Part shown: in pieces, positions 45,691 through 55,265 of the stretch
How the letters are laid out: every line of letters starts with the position of its first letter
Position numbering within the stretch: position 1 is the first letter of the stretch
NCBI GenBank assembly: GCA_028291515.1
Contig: JAQGHU010000057.1
Span: 62,001 to 126,000 of the forward strand
DNA from: Schlesneria sp.
GTDB lineage: Bacteria > Planctomycetota > Planctomycetia > Planctomycetales > Planctomycetaceae
Reading direction: 5' to 3'
DNA length: 64,000 nucleotides
The notes under the pieces: generated by a model
Databases searched by the model: none
Seen by the model: the letters and a program-made list of their open reading frames with translations, nothing else
What the model was told of the DNA's origin: nothing
Translations under genes and position numbers: made by a program

Positions 45691-46710
45691 TCAATCTCGT
45701 GAAGTTGCTCCTGTGGGTCGGATGACCACGGGCGAAAGTACCGCCGGGTCGTTGACTCGGAAGGGCGACAAGATCTCTTCTAATTGCAGGGGCTTTCCTG
45801 ATTGGACGGCAAGTCGTTTTCTCGCGATGACATGACTGCGCGCCGAGACTTCCAGGAACTGTTGGCGCTGCGCTCCCGTGACGCCATCTAGTTTGTTACC
45901 GATGTTCTCGATCCAGCCAGGATGTTTCGCCATGGCTTGCGTCATCAGGTGGATATACAGGGAAATCTGCTTGAAGTTGCGATCAGCGATTGAATGGCTG
46001 ACTGGCGAGATGACTCGCGCCACGGTTTCAACAGCCTGAGAGGGGAATTCAACGAAGACATCACCGGAATGAGTGGTGACGACTCGACCGTCAGGTTCCT
46101 TAGTGAATGATGTCTGCAATCTCATCACTGAACGCGCGGTGATTGGCTTGGGCAGCAACGGACTTTTGAATGCACCATCACAGTGAATCACGGTCTCCGT
46201 TGGTGTCTGTCGCAAGATCTCAATGCGACCGACCGAACCGTCGCCAGCATCGGCCTCATAGCAGCCAGCACCAGTACTCCTGAGCTGGAACTTCGATATT
46301 TCCATGGCGCGCCATGTTGCCACGGTTACGTCGGGGTTACGCAGGAAATAATTATAGACATCCGGGTCTGCTTCGAAGTTCAGTGTCGGCAACCGGCGAA
46401 ACATCGCCAGGTTATTCAGGATTCGATTGACCTTCGTTGTGGCATCAGCCGACAGTTCCGCTGCTTGCAATTCACCGATGGCTTGCTTGCGAACAGCGTA
46501 AGCGGACGAGCCAGTCTTCGTGGTCAAGACGCCCAGCGATTGAAATGCTGCATCAAGTTCGGCATCCGCAGAAATCGTCCGTGATCCGGCCAGTTCCGCC
46601 CCATCACGCGTTGGCAAATCGGCTGCGAAGACATGGCTTCCGAAGGACAGCCCGTAGACTGCTCCAGCGAGAAGCGTGCTTCGCCACCAATGTCGGTGAG
46701 AACGAGTCAT
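45691..46710 (-). CDS. Secreted protein of unknown function
   Basis: A 339-residue exported protein (signal about 1-29, cleavage near HVFAAD). No known domain is recognised. Visible features are a helical N-terminal half (AVRKQAIGELQAAELSADAT) and a beta-rich middle (FQLRSTGAGCYEADAGD to RSVMRLQTSFTKEPDGRVV). GGGGGA precedes the ATG at 46710. A strong terminator follows the gene, so it is probably transcribed alone. Confidence 0.75.
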   Translation of the reverse strand: MTRSHRHWWRSTLLAGAVYGLSFGSHVFAADLPTRDGAELAGSRTISADAELDAAFQSLGVLTTKTGSSAYAVRKQAIGELQAAELSADATTKVNRILNNLAMFRRLPTLNFEADPDVYNYFLRNPDVTVATWRAMEISKFQLRSTGAGCYEADAGDGSVGRIEILRQTPTETVIHCDGAFKSPLLPKPITARSVMRLQTSFTKEPDGRVVTTHSGDVFVEFPSQAVETVARVISPVSHSIADRNFKQISLYIHLMTQAMAKHPGWIENIGNKLDGVTGAQRQQFLEVSARSHVIARKRLAVQSGKPLQLEEILSPFRVNDPAVLSPVVIRPTGATSRD

Positions 46711-46972
46711 CCAGGTCTATCCCCCTGTGTCGATCGTCGCATCACTGGACGAACGACAACTGGCCGTAGAGACTGGCACAGTTGTACCGGTGTACCAACA
46801 GATCACTTGGCTTGTCGCTCACCTACAACTTCCGATCGCGGTGAGCGACAGTGATCTTGGTTGCAGGTTTCATCGGCACAACCGCTAGGACCGGAATAGA
46901 CAATCTATCTTGTCTGCGGATGGTTCGCGGACGAATGAAAAGCGGCCCGAAAACTCAACGAGAATCGCCCAA

Positions 46973-47506
46973 ATGCCCCAGCCGTTGTCAGCATTGATTC
47001 AGAATGTGGCGGATCGAATTCGGACGACGAATACGCCCGTCGTTTTCGCCGAAAGCTGCACGGCAGGATTGATTTCCGCAAGTTTGGCCAGGATCCCGGG
47101 TATCTCTGAATTCCTCTGTGGGTCTGCCGTTGTCTATCAAGTGGCTACTAAAACGGAGTGGTTAGGAATCAGCCCCGAACTCCTTCAGAATGAAGGGGTC
47201 GTCAGCGGAAAAGTTGCAGCAGCAATGGCCACAGGGGTGCTCGAGCGAACACCGGCGTCAATGTTGGCGGCCTCAGTGACCGGCCATCTGGGGCCCGGTG
47301 CTCCGTCCGATCAGGATGGGCTGATTTACATTGGTATCGCGGTGCGAAAGGGCACTAACGCTGATGTCCAAGTCTTCCGGCACATTTTGCCTGCGGAGAT
47401 GACCGGCCTGCCGATCGCTGATGTGGATACATTACGCGAATGGCGGCAATGGAAGGCCGTCGAAGAAGTGCTCACTCATCTTCAGCAGGCACTGGAAGTC
47501 CTGTAG
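46973..47506 (+). CDS. pncC: CinA-C type nicotinamide-nucleotide amidohydrolase
   Basis: A 177-residue single-domain CinA C-terminal protein. FAESCTAGLISASLARIPG near the start, GSAVVYQ and AASVTGHLGPGAP are family signatures; the catalytic serine lies in ESCTAG. It should deamidate NMN to NaMN in pyridine nucleotide salvage. There is no MoCF-like N-terminal domain, so it is the stand-alone PncC form. The start at 46973 is chosen because upstream codons are not conserved-looking. Confidence 0.87.
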   Translation: MPQPLSALIQNVADRIRTTNTPVVFAESCTAGLISASLARIPGISEFLCGSAVVYQVATKTEWLGISPELLQNEGVVSGKVAAAMATGVLERTPASMLAASVTGHLGPGAPSDQDGLIYIGIAVRKGTNADVQVFRHILPAEMTGLPIADVDTLREWRQWKAVEEVLTHLQQALEVL

Positions 47507-47539
47507 AAGCAATAGGTTTAGATTTGTCACGCGTTCGTG

Positions 47540-47935
47540 TTACTCATCCAATGTCGGAGCGGGTGGCGGCGGAGTTTGCTCTGGGAGCGGCGTATCGACT
47601 GGCTTGGCCGATGGCGTCCAGTTCTTCGGCTCACCTAATGTATCGCTCGGGAATGAGTAAGGGTTCGCTGGCGGATACAGATTGCATTCGTCGAAACGGT
47701 CATAACAACCCAAATAACAGATGTCTCCGCCGAGTCGGCTGTTGATGGGACCACACCAATCGGGTTTGCCTGCGCGGCTGATATCCAGCTTTGGCTTGTA
47801 CCAATTGTCGAAATAGACGTGTGTATCGTTGACATCATCGATCACGTTGGCATACGGATTGAGCACATTGCAGGCACGGCAACCCGTCAGGCTGCTGGCC
47901 AGAATCAATCCCGTAATGGCGATGCGACGAATCAT
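47540..47935 (-). CDS. Small cysteine-containing lipoprotein
   Basis: A 131-residue lipoprotein: signal with lipobox SSLTGC, then a body with five further cysteines beyond RACN (WCGP, ICYLGCYD, ECNLYP) and a proline-rich C-terminus (PLPEQTPPPPAPTLDE). No family recognised. GGAATCAGG precedes the ATG at 47935. It is convergent with pncC. Confidence 0.75.
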   Translation of the reverse strand: MIRRIAITGLILASSLTGCRACNVLNPYANVIDDVNDTHVYFDNWYKPKLDISRAGKPDWCGPINSRLGGDICYLGCYDRFDECNLYPPANPYSFPSDTLGEPKNWTPSAKPVDTPLPEQTPPPPAPTLDE

Positions 47936-48106
47936 CCTGATTCCAATCTGAAGATGCACGTGGTTTGGTAAACGTGCTTCTCAAGAGCCATCGACCTGTT
48001 CAAGGTTCCGACTTGAACGGTTCTCATGATCGCAAGGAACACCCGGTTCGCCAGAAGGTGGCTGCGGGTCGCGCTATCGGTGCTCTTTAACCGAAATTCA
48101 CTGCGA

Positions 48107-49075
48107 TCACTTACATTGCTGTAAATCGTTATCGACCATGCTGTGAATGAGTTCCGTGAAAGTCGCTGTAGGTTGCCATCCCAGCTCGCGCCTTGCCAGG
48201 CTGGCGTCGCCAATGAGCTGGTGGATTTCGGCGGGTCGATAGAAGGCAGGGTCTACCACCACATGGTCTTGCCAATTCAGGCCAGCATGGCCGAATGCCG
48301 CTTCGCAAAACTCTTGCACAGAATGAGTTTCGCCCGTCGCGATGACAAAGTCGCGAGGCACTTCTTGCTGCAGCATTTGCCACATCGCCAGCACATAGTC
48401 TCCCGCAAATCCCCAGTCGCGCTGCGCGCTGAGATTGCCGAGTGGTAATTTGTCGATCTGTTTCGCCTTGATGCGAGCCACGTGCGAAGTGATCTTCCGC
48501 GTCACGAATTCAAAACCGCGTCGGGGAGATTCGTGATTAAACAGGATGCCTGAGCAAACAAACATCTTGTAGGCATCGCGATAATTCGTTGATAAATCGA
48601 AGCCAGTGACTTTGGAGATCCCATAAGGACTACGTGGCGAAAACTTAGTCTGCTCCGTCTGCGGTGACTCCGCGGCGTTGCCGAACATCTCACTGGATCC
48701 GGCGAAGTACACCTTGCATCCAGGAGCGGCCTGTTTTACCGATTCCAGGACATAATGAGTCCCATCAATGTTCGTGCGAAACGTCGAAAACGCATCATCA
48801 AACGAATAGGAAACAAAGCTTTGAGCGGCCAGATGATACAACTCGTCGGGGCGAACTTGATTGATGACATTGTACAGCGACGGGAAGCTTTCGAGGCTCG
48901 CAGCATGCAACTGGAGTCGATTCCGAATCGGCAGAATTCGCGACAACCGATGTCGCGCATCTTCAAGGGCGACCCGGCGGACAAGTCCGTGGACTTCGTA
49001 TCCCTTGTCCAGCAGCAACTCTGCCAAATAGGAACCGTCTTGTCCTGTGATCCCGGTGATGATTGCTCGTTTCAT
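48107..49075 (-). CDS. GDP-mannose 4,6-dehydratase family SDR enzyme
   Basis: A 322-residue extended short-chain dehydrogenase/reductase. The nucleotide-binding GITGQDGSYLAELLL (GxxGxxG at 8-14), SSEMFG and the catalytic Tyr151/Lys155 pair in SPYGISK follow the GDP-mannose dehydratase pattern, as do RDWGFAGDYV and RPAEIHQLIGD. It should form GDP-4-keto-6-deoxymannose, a precursor for deoxyhexoses in polysaccharide. The usual RRSS loop of Gmd reads RRVALED here, and the protein is shorter than typical Gmd, so an altered sugar-nucleotide substrate is possible. Confidence 0.88.
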   Translation of the reverse strand: MKRAIITGITGQDGSYLAELLLDKGYEVHGLVRRVALEDARHRLSRILPIRNRLQLHAASLESFPSLYNVINQVRPDELYHLAAQSFVSYSFDDAFSTFRTNIDGTHYVLESVKQAAPGCKVYFAGSSEMFGNAAESPQTEQTKFSPRSPYGISKVTGFDLSTNYRDAYKMFVCSGILFNHESPRRGFEFVTRKITSHVARIKAKQIDKLPLGNLSAQRDWGFAGDYVLAMWQMLQQEVPRDFVIATGETHSVQEFCEAAFGHAGLNWQDHVVVDPAFYRPAEIHQLIGDASLARRELGWQPTATFTELIHSMVDNDLQQCK

Positions 49076-49325
49076 GATGCCTTACCTGGTTGCATGGTCG
49101 CTGTGAAGCTGTCTCTAGACTACCCCGACTTCTTGCCATGAGGAAGATCGTGCCGGACACTCCGCTCCTTGAGCCGATTAAAAATTAAAGCCGCTATCGA
49201 GTAACGATAGCAGCAGACTTCTACTCATCAGCCAAGCGATATCTGACACCGGATTCTGTCTTGAGGTATCGAGGTCGCGCAGGATCGGCTGCGGTTTCAC
49301 TGGTCTTCAACTTGTCGCCTGTCAT

Positions 49326-50513
49326 TCAATCCGCTCCGCAAAATCCCAAGATCCGCCGGGTGTGCTCTGCAATCATCAATTCCTCATTTGTCGGGATCAC
49401 CCAAGTAGAGACCTTGCTCTCATCATGGCTGATTCTGGGTGATCCCGTTTGGTTTGCATCTTCATTGCATCTCACGCCGATCCAGCCAGCATCCCGACAA
49501 ACGCGCGATCGGATCAGGGCCGCGTTCTCACCGATACCACCCGTGAACACGAGAGCGTCGAGACCACCGAGTGCCGCCACGAGGGATCCAAGTTCACGGC
49601 CAAGACGGTAGACGAACAGGTCGATCGCCTCGATCGCATGCGGTTCATTGCTTGCGATCAGTTCTCGCATGTCGCTTGAGAGTCCAGATACCCCCAATAG
49701 TCCAGATTCCTGGTTGATCAGTTTTTCCAAAGTGGCGGCGTCCATACCTGGACTGTTCATCAGAAAAAGCAGCACACCGGGATCTAAAGAACCTGCTCGA
49801 GTGCCCATGACTAGGCCGTCAGCGGGTGTGAAGCTCATCGTCGTTGCGATGCTTCGGCCTGCCATCAACGCACACATGCTGGCCCCATTGCCGAGATGGG
49901 CCACGATAGTTCGTCCGGAGGCAGCGCGAGCGTCAATGCTGGGAAGCACTGACGCAATGTATTCGTACGAAATCCCATGAAATCCGTACCTCCGCACCCC
50001 CTGTTCGGTATATCGCCGCGGTAAACCGAACCACTGAGCAATTTCCGGTTGAGTGCGATGGAATGCTGTGTCGAAGCATGCCACTTGGGGTAAGTGAGGC
50101 ATCTTCTCGAAGATTGCGTTGATTGCTGCAAGGCTATGCGGTTGGTGCAGAGGTGCGAGCGGAACAAGTAATTCGAGTTCACCAATGACCGCCGGATCCA
50201 GGCGAAGTGGTGTCGCGAAATGCACTCCACCATGCACGACCCGATGTCCAATCCCGACGATAGGATCACCATGCAATCGCTGATGTACGCGTTCCAGGAT
50301 CAGGTCGATCGCGTGAGTGTGGTCAGAGTTGATACCATCGATCAGAGTCTGCTCTTCAATGACCTCGCCCGACGCGCCTTTGAGGACAAGTCGTGGTGCT
50401 GTCCCGATTCCCTCAACTTGCCCGCGGAACAACAGAGCAACGTCTCCGGCTCGAAAAACTGAAAACTTCAAGCTAGATGAGCCGCTGTTCAGAACCAGCA
50501 GAGCTTCCGTCAC
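49326..50513 (-). CDS. ackA: Acetate kinase
   Basis: A 395-residue ASKHA-fold kinase making ATP and acetate from acetyl phosphate. LVLNSGSSSLKFSVF opens the protein; GHRVVHGG, the active-site HLGNGAS, and FTGGIGENA are all intact. The start is a GTG at 50513 with a strong GGAGGTAACGCC in front. It follows the histidine phosphatase by about 107 bases and is the last gene of the phosphoketolase run. Confidence 0.95.
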   Translation of the reverse strand: MTEALLVLNSGSSSLKFSVFRAGDVALLFRGQVEGIGTAPRLVLKGASGEVIEEQTLIDGINSDHTHAIDLILERVHQRLHGDPIVGIGHRVVHGGVHFATPLRLDPAVIGELELLVPLAPLHQPHSLAAINAIFEKMPHLPQVACFDTAFHRTQPEIAQWFGLPRRYTEQGVRRYGFHGISYEYIASVLPSIDARAASGRTIVAHLGNGASMCALMAGRSIATTMSFTPADGLVMGTRAGSLDPGVLLFLMNSPGMDAATLEKLINQESGLLGVSGLSSDMRELIASNEPHAIEAIDLFVYRLGRELGSLVAALGGLDALVFTGGIGENAALIRSRVCRDAGWIGVRCNEDANQTGSPRISHDESKVSTWVIPTNEELMIAEHTRRILGFCGAD

Positions 50514-50620
50514 GGCGTTACCTCCAAACGTGTTCGTTTCCAGGTGTAAGTCCGCGCGTCCATAACAAACCCGTACTGAAGAAATTCGGCGATCGACTTA
50601 CAAATGATGGATGTCTGACT

Positions 50621-51220
50621 TCACTCCCACGGCGTACTCATGTAGTTCCACAACTGGATGATCGGTTCTTCGATTCGTTCATGCTCGTACCCGAGCACGC
50701 CTATGCTAGCGGGGCGGCAATAAAATGCCCGCCCCGCATAAGGCGGCAAATTGAACCACCGAGCGGCAATCATCCGAATGATGTGTCCACTAGAAAATGC
50801 GAGTACGTCACCTGAACTGTCTTTGACCTTAGCGATAAAGCGGTTCGCTCGCGCAGCAACCTCCTCGGGAGATTCACCCTCTGGGCAACCGTCGCGGAAT
50901 AGCTCCCACTCCGGGCGATCTTTCAGAATATCGCGAGTCAACATTCCTTCGTAGCGACCATAGTCCCACTCGATCAGGTCGGAATCGATTTCGCTGACCG
51001 GTCCGAAACCTGCTAGTTCACAGGTTTGCGAAGCGCGCTGCAGGGGGCTGGTGAAAACCCGAATGAAGTTGATCTCACGCAGACGTTCACCCAATGCGCG
51101 CGCCTTTACCTCTCCTCGTTCATTGAGTGGAATATCCGTCCGACCAGTATGCTGACGCGATTCCGTCCAAGCGGTGTCACCATGTCGTGCCAAAAAGAGC
51201 CTCGGCAATGTCCTTTCCAT
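50621..51220 (-). CDS. Histidine phosphatase family protein
   Basis: A 199-residue protein of the phosphoglycerate mutase/phosphatase superfamily. The phosphohistidine motif is LARHGDTAWTESRQHTGR, and the second catalytic histidine lies in FSSGHIIRM. TSPLQRASQTCEL is also typical. It lies between the phosphoketolase and acetate kinase genes; a phosphosugar phosphatase role in that pathway is inference. GGAG precedes the ATG at 51220; the frame is open eight codons further. Confidence 0.88.
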   Translation of the reverse strand: MERTLPRLFLARHGDTAWTESRQHTGRTDIPLNERGEVKARALGERLREINFIRVFTSPLQRASQTCELAGFGPVSEIDSDLIEWDYGRYEGMLTRDILKDRPEWELFRDGCPEGESPEEVAARANRFIAKVKDSSGDVLAFSSGHIIRMIAARWFNLPPYAGRAFYCRPASIGVLGYEHERIEEPIIQLWNYMSTPWE

Positions 51221-51291
51221 CGATGATCTCCGGACAGTTGGCACATCGCGTCGTGCTGTTGTTTATAAAAGTGAGAAAGCTTCAGATTGTT

Positions 51292-53757
51292 TCAAACATT
51301 GTCTCCTTCGGTCGATGTACTGCGCACGCTAGCAGCTTCTTTCGCTCCCCACTTCCAGCCACTGATACTTGGCAAATCATCACCGTGCTCGCTGATGTAT
51401 TCTCTGTGCTCGATCAGTTTCTCATGAATGGCCTGCTTGAAATAGGCGGCGCGGGAACCTAACTGAGGTAAACGGTCAATCACGTCCTCGACAAGGTGGA
51501 ATCGATCAAGGTCGTTGAGCACCACCATGTCGAAGGGGGTGGTCGTCGTACCTTCTTCTTTGTAACCACGCACGTGCAGATTCTTGTGATTCGTCCGGCG
51601 GTACGTGAGGCGGTGAATCAACCAGGGATAACCGTGAAAAGCAAAAATGATCGGCTTGTCTTTTGTGAACAGGGCATCGAAATCGGGGTCAGAAAGCCCA
51701 TGGGGGTGTTCACTCTTGGGCTGCAGTTTCATCAGGTCCACAATATTGATTACTCGGATCTTCAGTTCCGGCAAATGCTTGTGGAGTAGTTCGACTGCGG
51801 CAAGGGTTTCCAGTGTCGGTACGTCACCGCAGCAGGCCATGACCACATCGGGTTCAGACCCCTCGTCGTTCGAAGCCCATTTCCAAATGCCAAGCCCTTC
51901 GGTGCAGTGTTTGATCGCCTGTTCCATGGTCAGCCATTGTGGTGCGGGCTGCTTACCCGCGACGACGACGTTGACGTAGTTCCGACTGCGCAAACAATGA
52001 TCGGTCACCGACAAGAGACAATTTGCGTCCGGCGGCAGGTAGACACGGACTACCTCTGCTTTCTTGTTGACGACGTGATCGATAAACCCAGGATCCTGAT
52101 GGCTGAGACCGTTATGATCCTGCCGCCAGACATGTGAACTAAGGAAGTAGTTGAGCGACGCGATCGGTCGACGCCACGGAATGTGATTGCACGTTTTCAG
52201 CCATTTTGCATGCTGATTAAACATCGAATCGATGATGTGAATGAATGCTTCGTAGCATGAGAAGAAGCCATGGCGACCTGTCAGCAGGTAGGCCTCAAGC
52301 CAGCCTTGGCATTGGTGCTCGCTCAGAACTTCCATTACGCGGCCGTCTGGACTGAGCTTGTCGTCCTCCGGATAGATTTCCGCCATGTAGCAACGATCTG
52401 TCACGTCCAGCACATCTTGCCAACGATTCGAATTATTCTCGTCCGGACTGAACAGTCTGAAATTCTTGCTGTCCAGGTTTGCCTTCATGATGTCGCGCAG
52501 GAACTTTCCCATTTCTCGCGCGGACTCCGCACTTGTCGCTCCAGGACTCGGAACGGCAACCGCATAGTCGCGGAAGTCGGGCATCTTCAGATCCCGCATA
52601 AGCAGGCCGCCATTCGTGTGCGGATTGTCGCTCATCCGGCGGTTGCCGGTCGGGGCAAGCTCCGCGAGATCGGGCTTCAGTCGTCCTTTCGAATCGAAAA
52701 GTTCTTCGGGTCGATAACTCTTCATCCATTGTTCAAGGATTCGGATGTGCTCTGGCTTGTCCATGTCGCCCATCGGTACCTGGTGACTTCGCCAGTAACC
52801 CTCGCACTTTTTGCCATCGATTTCCGGCGGACAGGTCCAGCCCTTTGGTGTGCGGAAAATGATCATCGGCCAAGCCGGACGTTTGATGATAGCGCCTTCA
52901 GCTCGTGAATCGGCCCAGATTCGCTTGATTTCCGCCACTGCCTGATCGAGCACGCCGGCCAATTGCTGGTGGACTTCGCCCGGGTCGGACCCTTCGACGA
53001 AATAGGGTTTGTATCCCATCCCTTCAAAGAATTTTTGCAACTCAGCCTTCGGAATACGGGCCAGAAAACAAGGGTTCGCAATCTTGTACCCGTTTAGATG
53101 CAGAATCGGCAGCACGCATCCGTCGCGAGCGGGATTCAGGAACTTATTGCCATGCCAACCGGTCGCCAGCGGACCTGTTTCTGCTTCACCATCGCCAACG
53201 ACGCAGGCGACGATCAGGTCGGGATTGTCGAACGCAGCGCCGTAGGCATGACTCAAGGCGTAGCCAAGTTCGCCGCCTTCGTGAATTGAGCCAGGTGTCT
53301 CTGGGGCCACATGGCTGGGAATGCCGCCCGGAAAGCTGAACTGTTTGAAGAGCTTCTGCATGCCTTCAGCGTCCTGGCCGATATTTGGGTACACCTCGCT
53401 ATAGGTGCCTTCAAGATATGCGTGCGCGACCAGGGACGGACCGCCGTGCCCCGGTCCGATGATGTAGATCAGATTCAGATCATCTTTCTTGATCACCCGA
53501 TTCAGGTGGACACAAAGCATGTTCAATCCTGGGGACGTCCCCCAATGGCCGAGTAATCGCGGCTTGATGTGCTCCCGTTTGAGAGGTTCATGAAGGAGCG
53601 GATTGTCGAGAAGATAGATCTGTCCGACTGAAAGGTAATTCGACGCCCGCCAGTAAGCATCCATTCGATTGAGTTCATCGCCGGAGAGTGGGCCGATCCC
53701 GGTGGCGCTGAGATCACTGTTGATGTTCTTTCTAGCCTTAGCGGTCGAACCAGACAT
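51292..53757 (-). CDS. xfp: Phosphoketolase
   Basis: An 821-residue TPP-dependent enzyme that splits xylulose 5-phosphate and/or fructose 6-phosphate to acetyl phosphate plus an aldose phosphate. IGPGHGGPS, the TPP-binding [20 protein letters not shown], and the C-terminal [17 protein letters not shown] are diagnostic. Length is normal for the family. GAGGAACGACAC before the ATG at 53757 fixes the start. It is the first gene of the run with a phosphatase and acetate kinase, so acetyl phosphate can be turned directly into ATP. Confidence 0.95.
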   Translation of the reverse strand: MSGSTAKARKNINSDLSATGIGPLSGDELNRMDAYWRASNYLSVGQIYLLDNPLLHEPLKREHIKPRLLGHWGTSPGLNMLCVHLNRVIKKDDLNLIYIIGPGHGGPSLVAHAYLEGTYSEVYPNIGQDAEGMQKLFKQFSFPGGIPSHVAPETPGSIHEGGELGYALSHAYGAAFDNPDLIVACVVGDGEAETGPLATGWHGNKFLNPARDGCVLPILHLNGYKIANPCFLARIPKAELQKFFEGMGYKPYFVEGSDPGEVHQQLAGVLDQAVAEIKRIWADSRAEGAIIKRPAWPMIIFRTPKGWTCPPEIDGKKCEGYWRSHQVPMGDMDKPEHIRILEQWMKSYRPEELFDSKGRLKPDLAELAPTGNRRMSDNPHTNGGLLMRDLKMPDFRDYAVAVPSPGATSAESAREMGKFLRDIMKANLDSKNFRLFSPDENNSNRWQDVLDVTDRCYMAEIYPEDDKLSPDGRVMEVLSEHQCQGWLEAYLLTGRHGFFSCYEAFIHIIDSMFNQHAKWLKTCNHIPWRRPIASLNYFLSSHVWRQDHNGLSHQDPGFIDHVVNKKAEVVRVYLPPDANCLLSVTDHCLRSRNYVNVVVAGKQPAPQWLTMEQAIKHCTEGLGIWKWASNDEGSEPDVVMACCGDVPTLETLAAVELLHKHLPELKIRVINIVDLMKLQPKSEHPHGLSDPDFDALFTKDKPIIFAFHGYPWLIHRLTYRRTNHKNLHVRGYKEEGTTTTPFDMVVLNDLDRFHLVEDVIDRLPQLGSRAAYFKQAIHEKLIEHREYISEHGDDLPSISGWKWGAKEAASVRSTSTEGDNV

Positions 53758-54138
53758 GTGTCGTTCCTCAAACAGTGGGAAACTATCGATTTTCGAAGAT
53801 AAGTTCATTGTGGCGGGACGAATGTCGCCACATTTCGAATTGAGCTGGCGCGAACTGCCGGCAATACGCCAACTGCCGACTATTGAGATAGACCTGATTT
53901 GCTAACGCGAACGGAGAGCAAGAACTTGAAAGGTGATCGCACGACTACGCAGTCTTGATACTGTTTACGGAACTGAGGTGTACCGAAGACAACCTTGAAT
54001 AGCCAAAGAACGATTTGTCTCCTTGACGAGGTTGAAACTCGCTGATTTTTGATATCGCGCGGAGCGATAGGCTTGGCCTCTTCCAATCTAGTGATGTTTC
54101 CACATTCGATGCATGATCATCAATGTTCAATATCGTTT
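53758..54138 (-). other. Intergenic region before the phosphoketolase gene
   Basis: About 380 bases between the YhhJ-type permease stop and the phosphoketolase start. Random frames cross it. A short inverted repeat, GTGGCG and CGCCAC near 53811-53832, is visible but weak. The operon promoter should lie here. Confidence 0.45.
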
Positions 54139-55263
54139 CTATTTCGTCACAGCGATTGATTTCCGGAAGAGTGCCATGCTGTAGATGAAAAAAACAAGTC
54201 CAATCCCTCCGACCATCAGAAATTGAAGCCACACTGCTCGAAGGCCGCCCCCGCGATAGATGATGACTTGTGAGAAGCTGACAAAGTGTCGAGACGGAAG
54301 GAAGAACGTGAGATACTGCAGCCAATTCGGCATGCTTTCGACCGGAGTCGATCCGCCGGAAAGGAGTTGCAGCGAAACGACGACTAGGATAATCAACAGG
54401 GCGAACTGAGCCATCGACCGGGAAATCGTTCCTAGAAATATTCCCAGCGCTGTCGCGAAGAACAGATAGAGCAGAACTCCACTGAACCACAGCACGTGCG
54501 ACCCGGCGAAAGGGACTTTCAGCGCCATCTGTACCACCAGAAAGAGCGATGCCGCCGTGGCGATGAGAATCACTAGGCCGTTTGCCCAGACCTTGGCGAC
54601 GGCGATTTCAAAGGCAGTGAGCGGCATCACCAGCAAGTGCTCCAGTGTCCCATGTTCACGTTCCCGGATGACCGCCGCTCCCGTCAGTACGATTGTCAGT
54701 AGGGTGATCTGGTTGATAATGGCCACCACACTCTTGTACCACGAAGAATCTGCGTTCGGATTGAACAGTTTACGAACGACGAGCTTGATGGGCGGCCTTG
54801 TCTTCGCATCCGTGCGTCTTAGAAAGTTTTCAACACGATCATTGGTGATACTCTTCACATAGTTGGCACCAATGCTGGCCTGCTGCATGGCGGTGGCATC
54901 GATATTCAACTGGATATCAGGGTTGCGCCCGGCCCGAAGATCGGACTCGAACCGGGGTGGAATCGTGACGACGAACATGAAGAGCCCATTGTCCATCGAA
55001 TCTTGGATTTGGCTGGCGGCGATCGTGTGCGGTATCTGAAAACGCGGTGGATAAAACGCGTTAATCAATTCCTTTGACAGCGCGGAATGATCCTCGTCCA
55101 CGAACGCAATGGAAGCATTGTTGACCTCGCTCGAAGTGCCGGTCGCCTGAACATAGATTGCCAGAGAGAACGCATAGCCAACGAACAGGACCATAACCAC
55201 GTCGCTCAGAAGGCTACGCAATTCCTTAAGCCCGAGCCACCAGATATTCAGGAGCGACGTCAC
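54139..55263 (-). CDS. ABC-2 type efflux permease (YhhJ-like)
   Basis: A 374-residue membrane permease: one N-terminal helix (VVMVLFVGYAFSLAIYV), a large periplasmic domain, then five C-terminal helices. VIREREHGTLEHLLVMPLTAFE is the ABC-2 signature. It matches YhhJ-type partners of RbbA. The start is a GTG at 55263, two bases after the RbbA-like stop, with AGGAG in front; the frame running to 55602 inside the preceding gene is not used. It is the last gene of the three-gene export operon. Confidence 0.88.
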   Translation of the reverse strand: MTSLLNIWWLGLKELRSLLSDVVMVLFVGYAFSLAIYVQATGTSSEVNNASIAFVDEDHSALSKELINAFYPPRFQIPHTIAASQIQDSMDNGLFMFVVTIPPRFESDLRAGRNPDIQLNIDATAMQQASIGANYVKSITNDRVENFLRRTDAKTRPPIKLVVRKLFNPNADSSWYKSVVAIINQITLLTIVLTGAAVIREREHGTLEHLLVMPLTAFEIAVAKVWANGLVILIATAASLFLVVQMALKVPFAGSHVLWFSGVLLYLFFATALGIFLGTISRSMAQFALLIILVVVSLQLLSGGSTPVESMPNWLQYLTFFLPSRHFVSFSQVIIYRGGGLRAVWLQFLMVGGIGLVFFIYSMALFRKSIAVTK

Positions 55264-55265
55264 GG

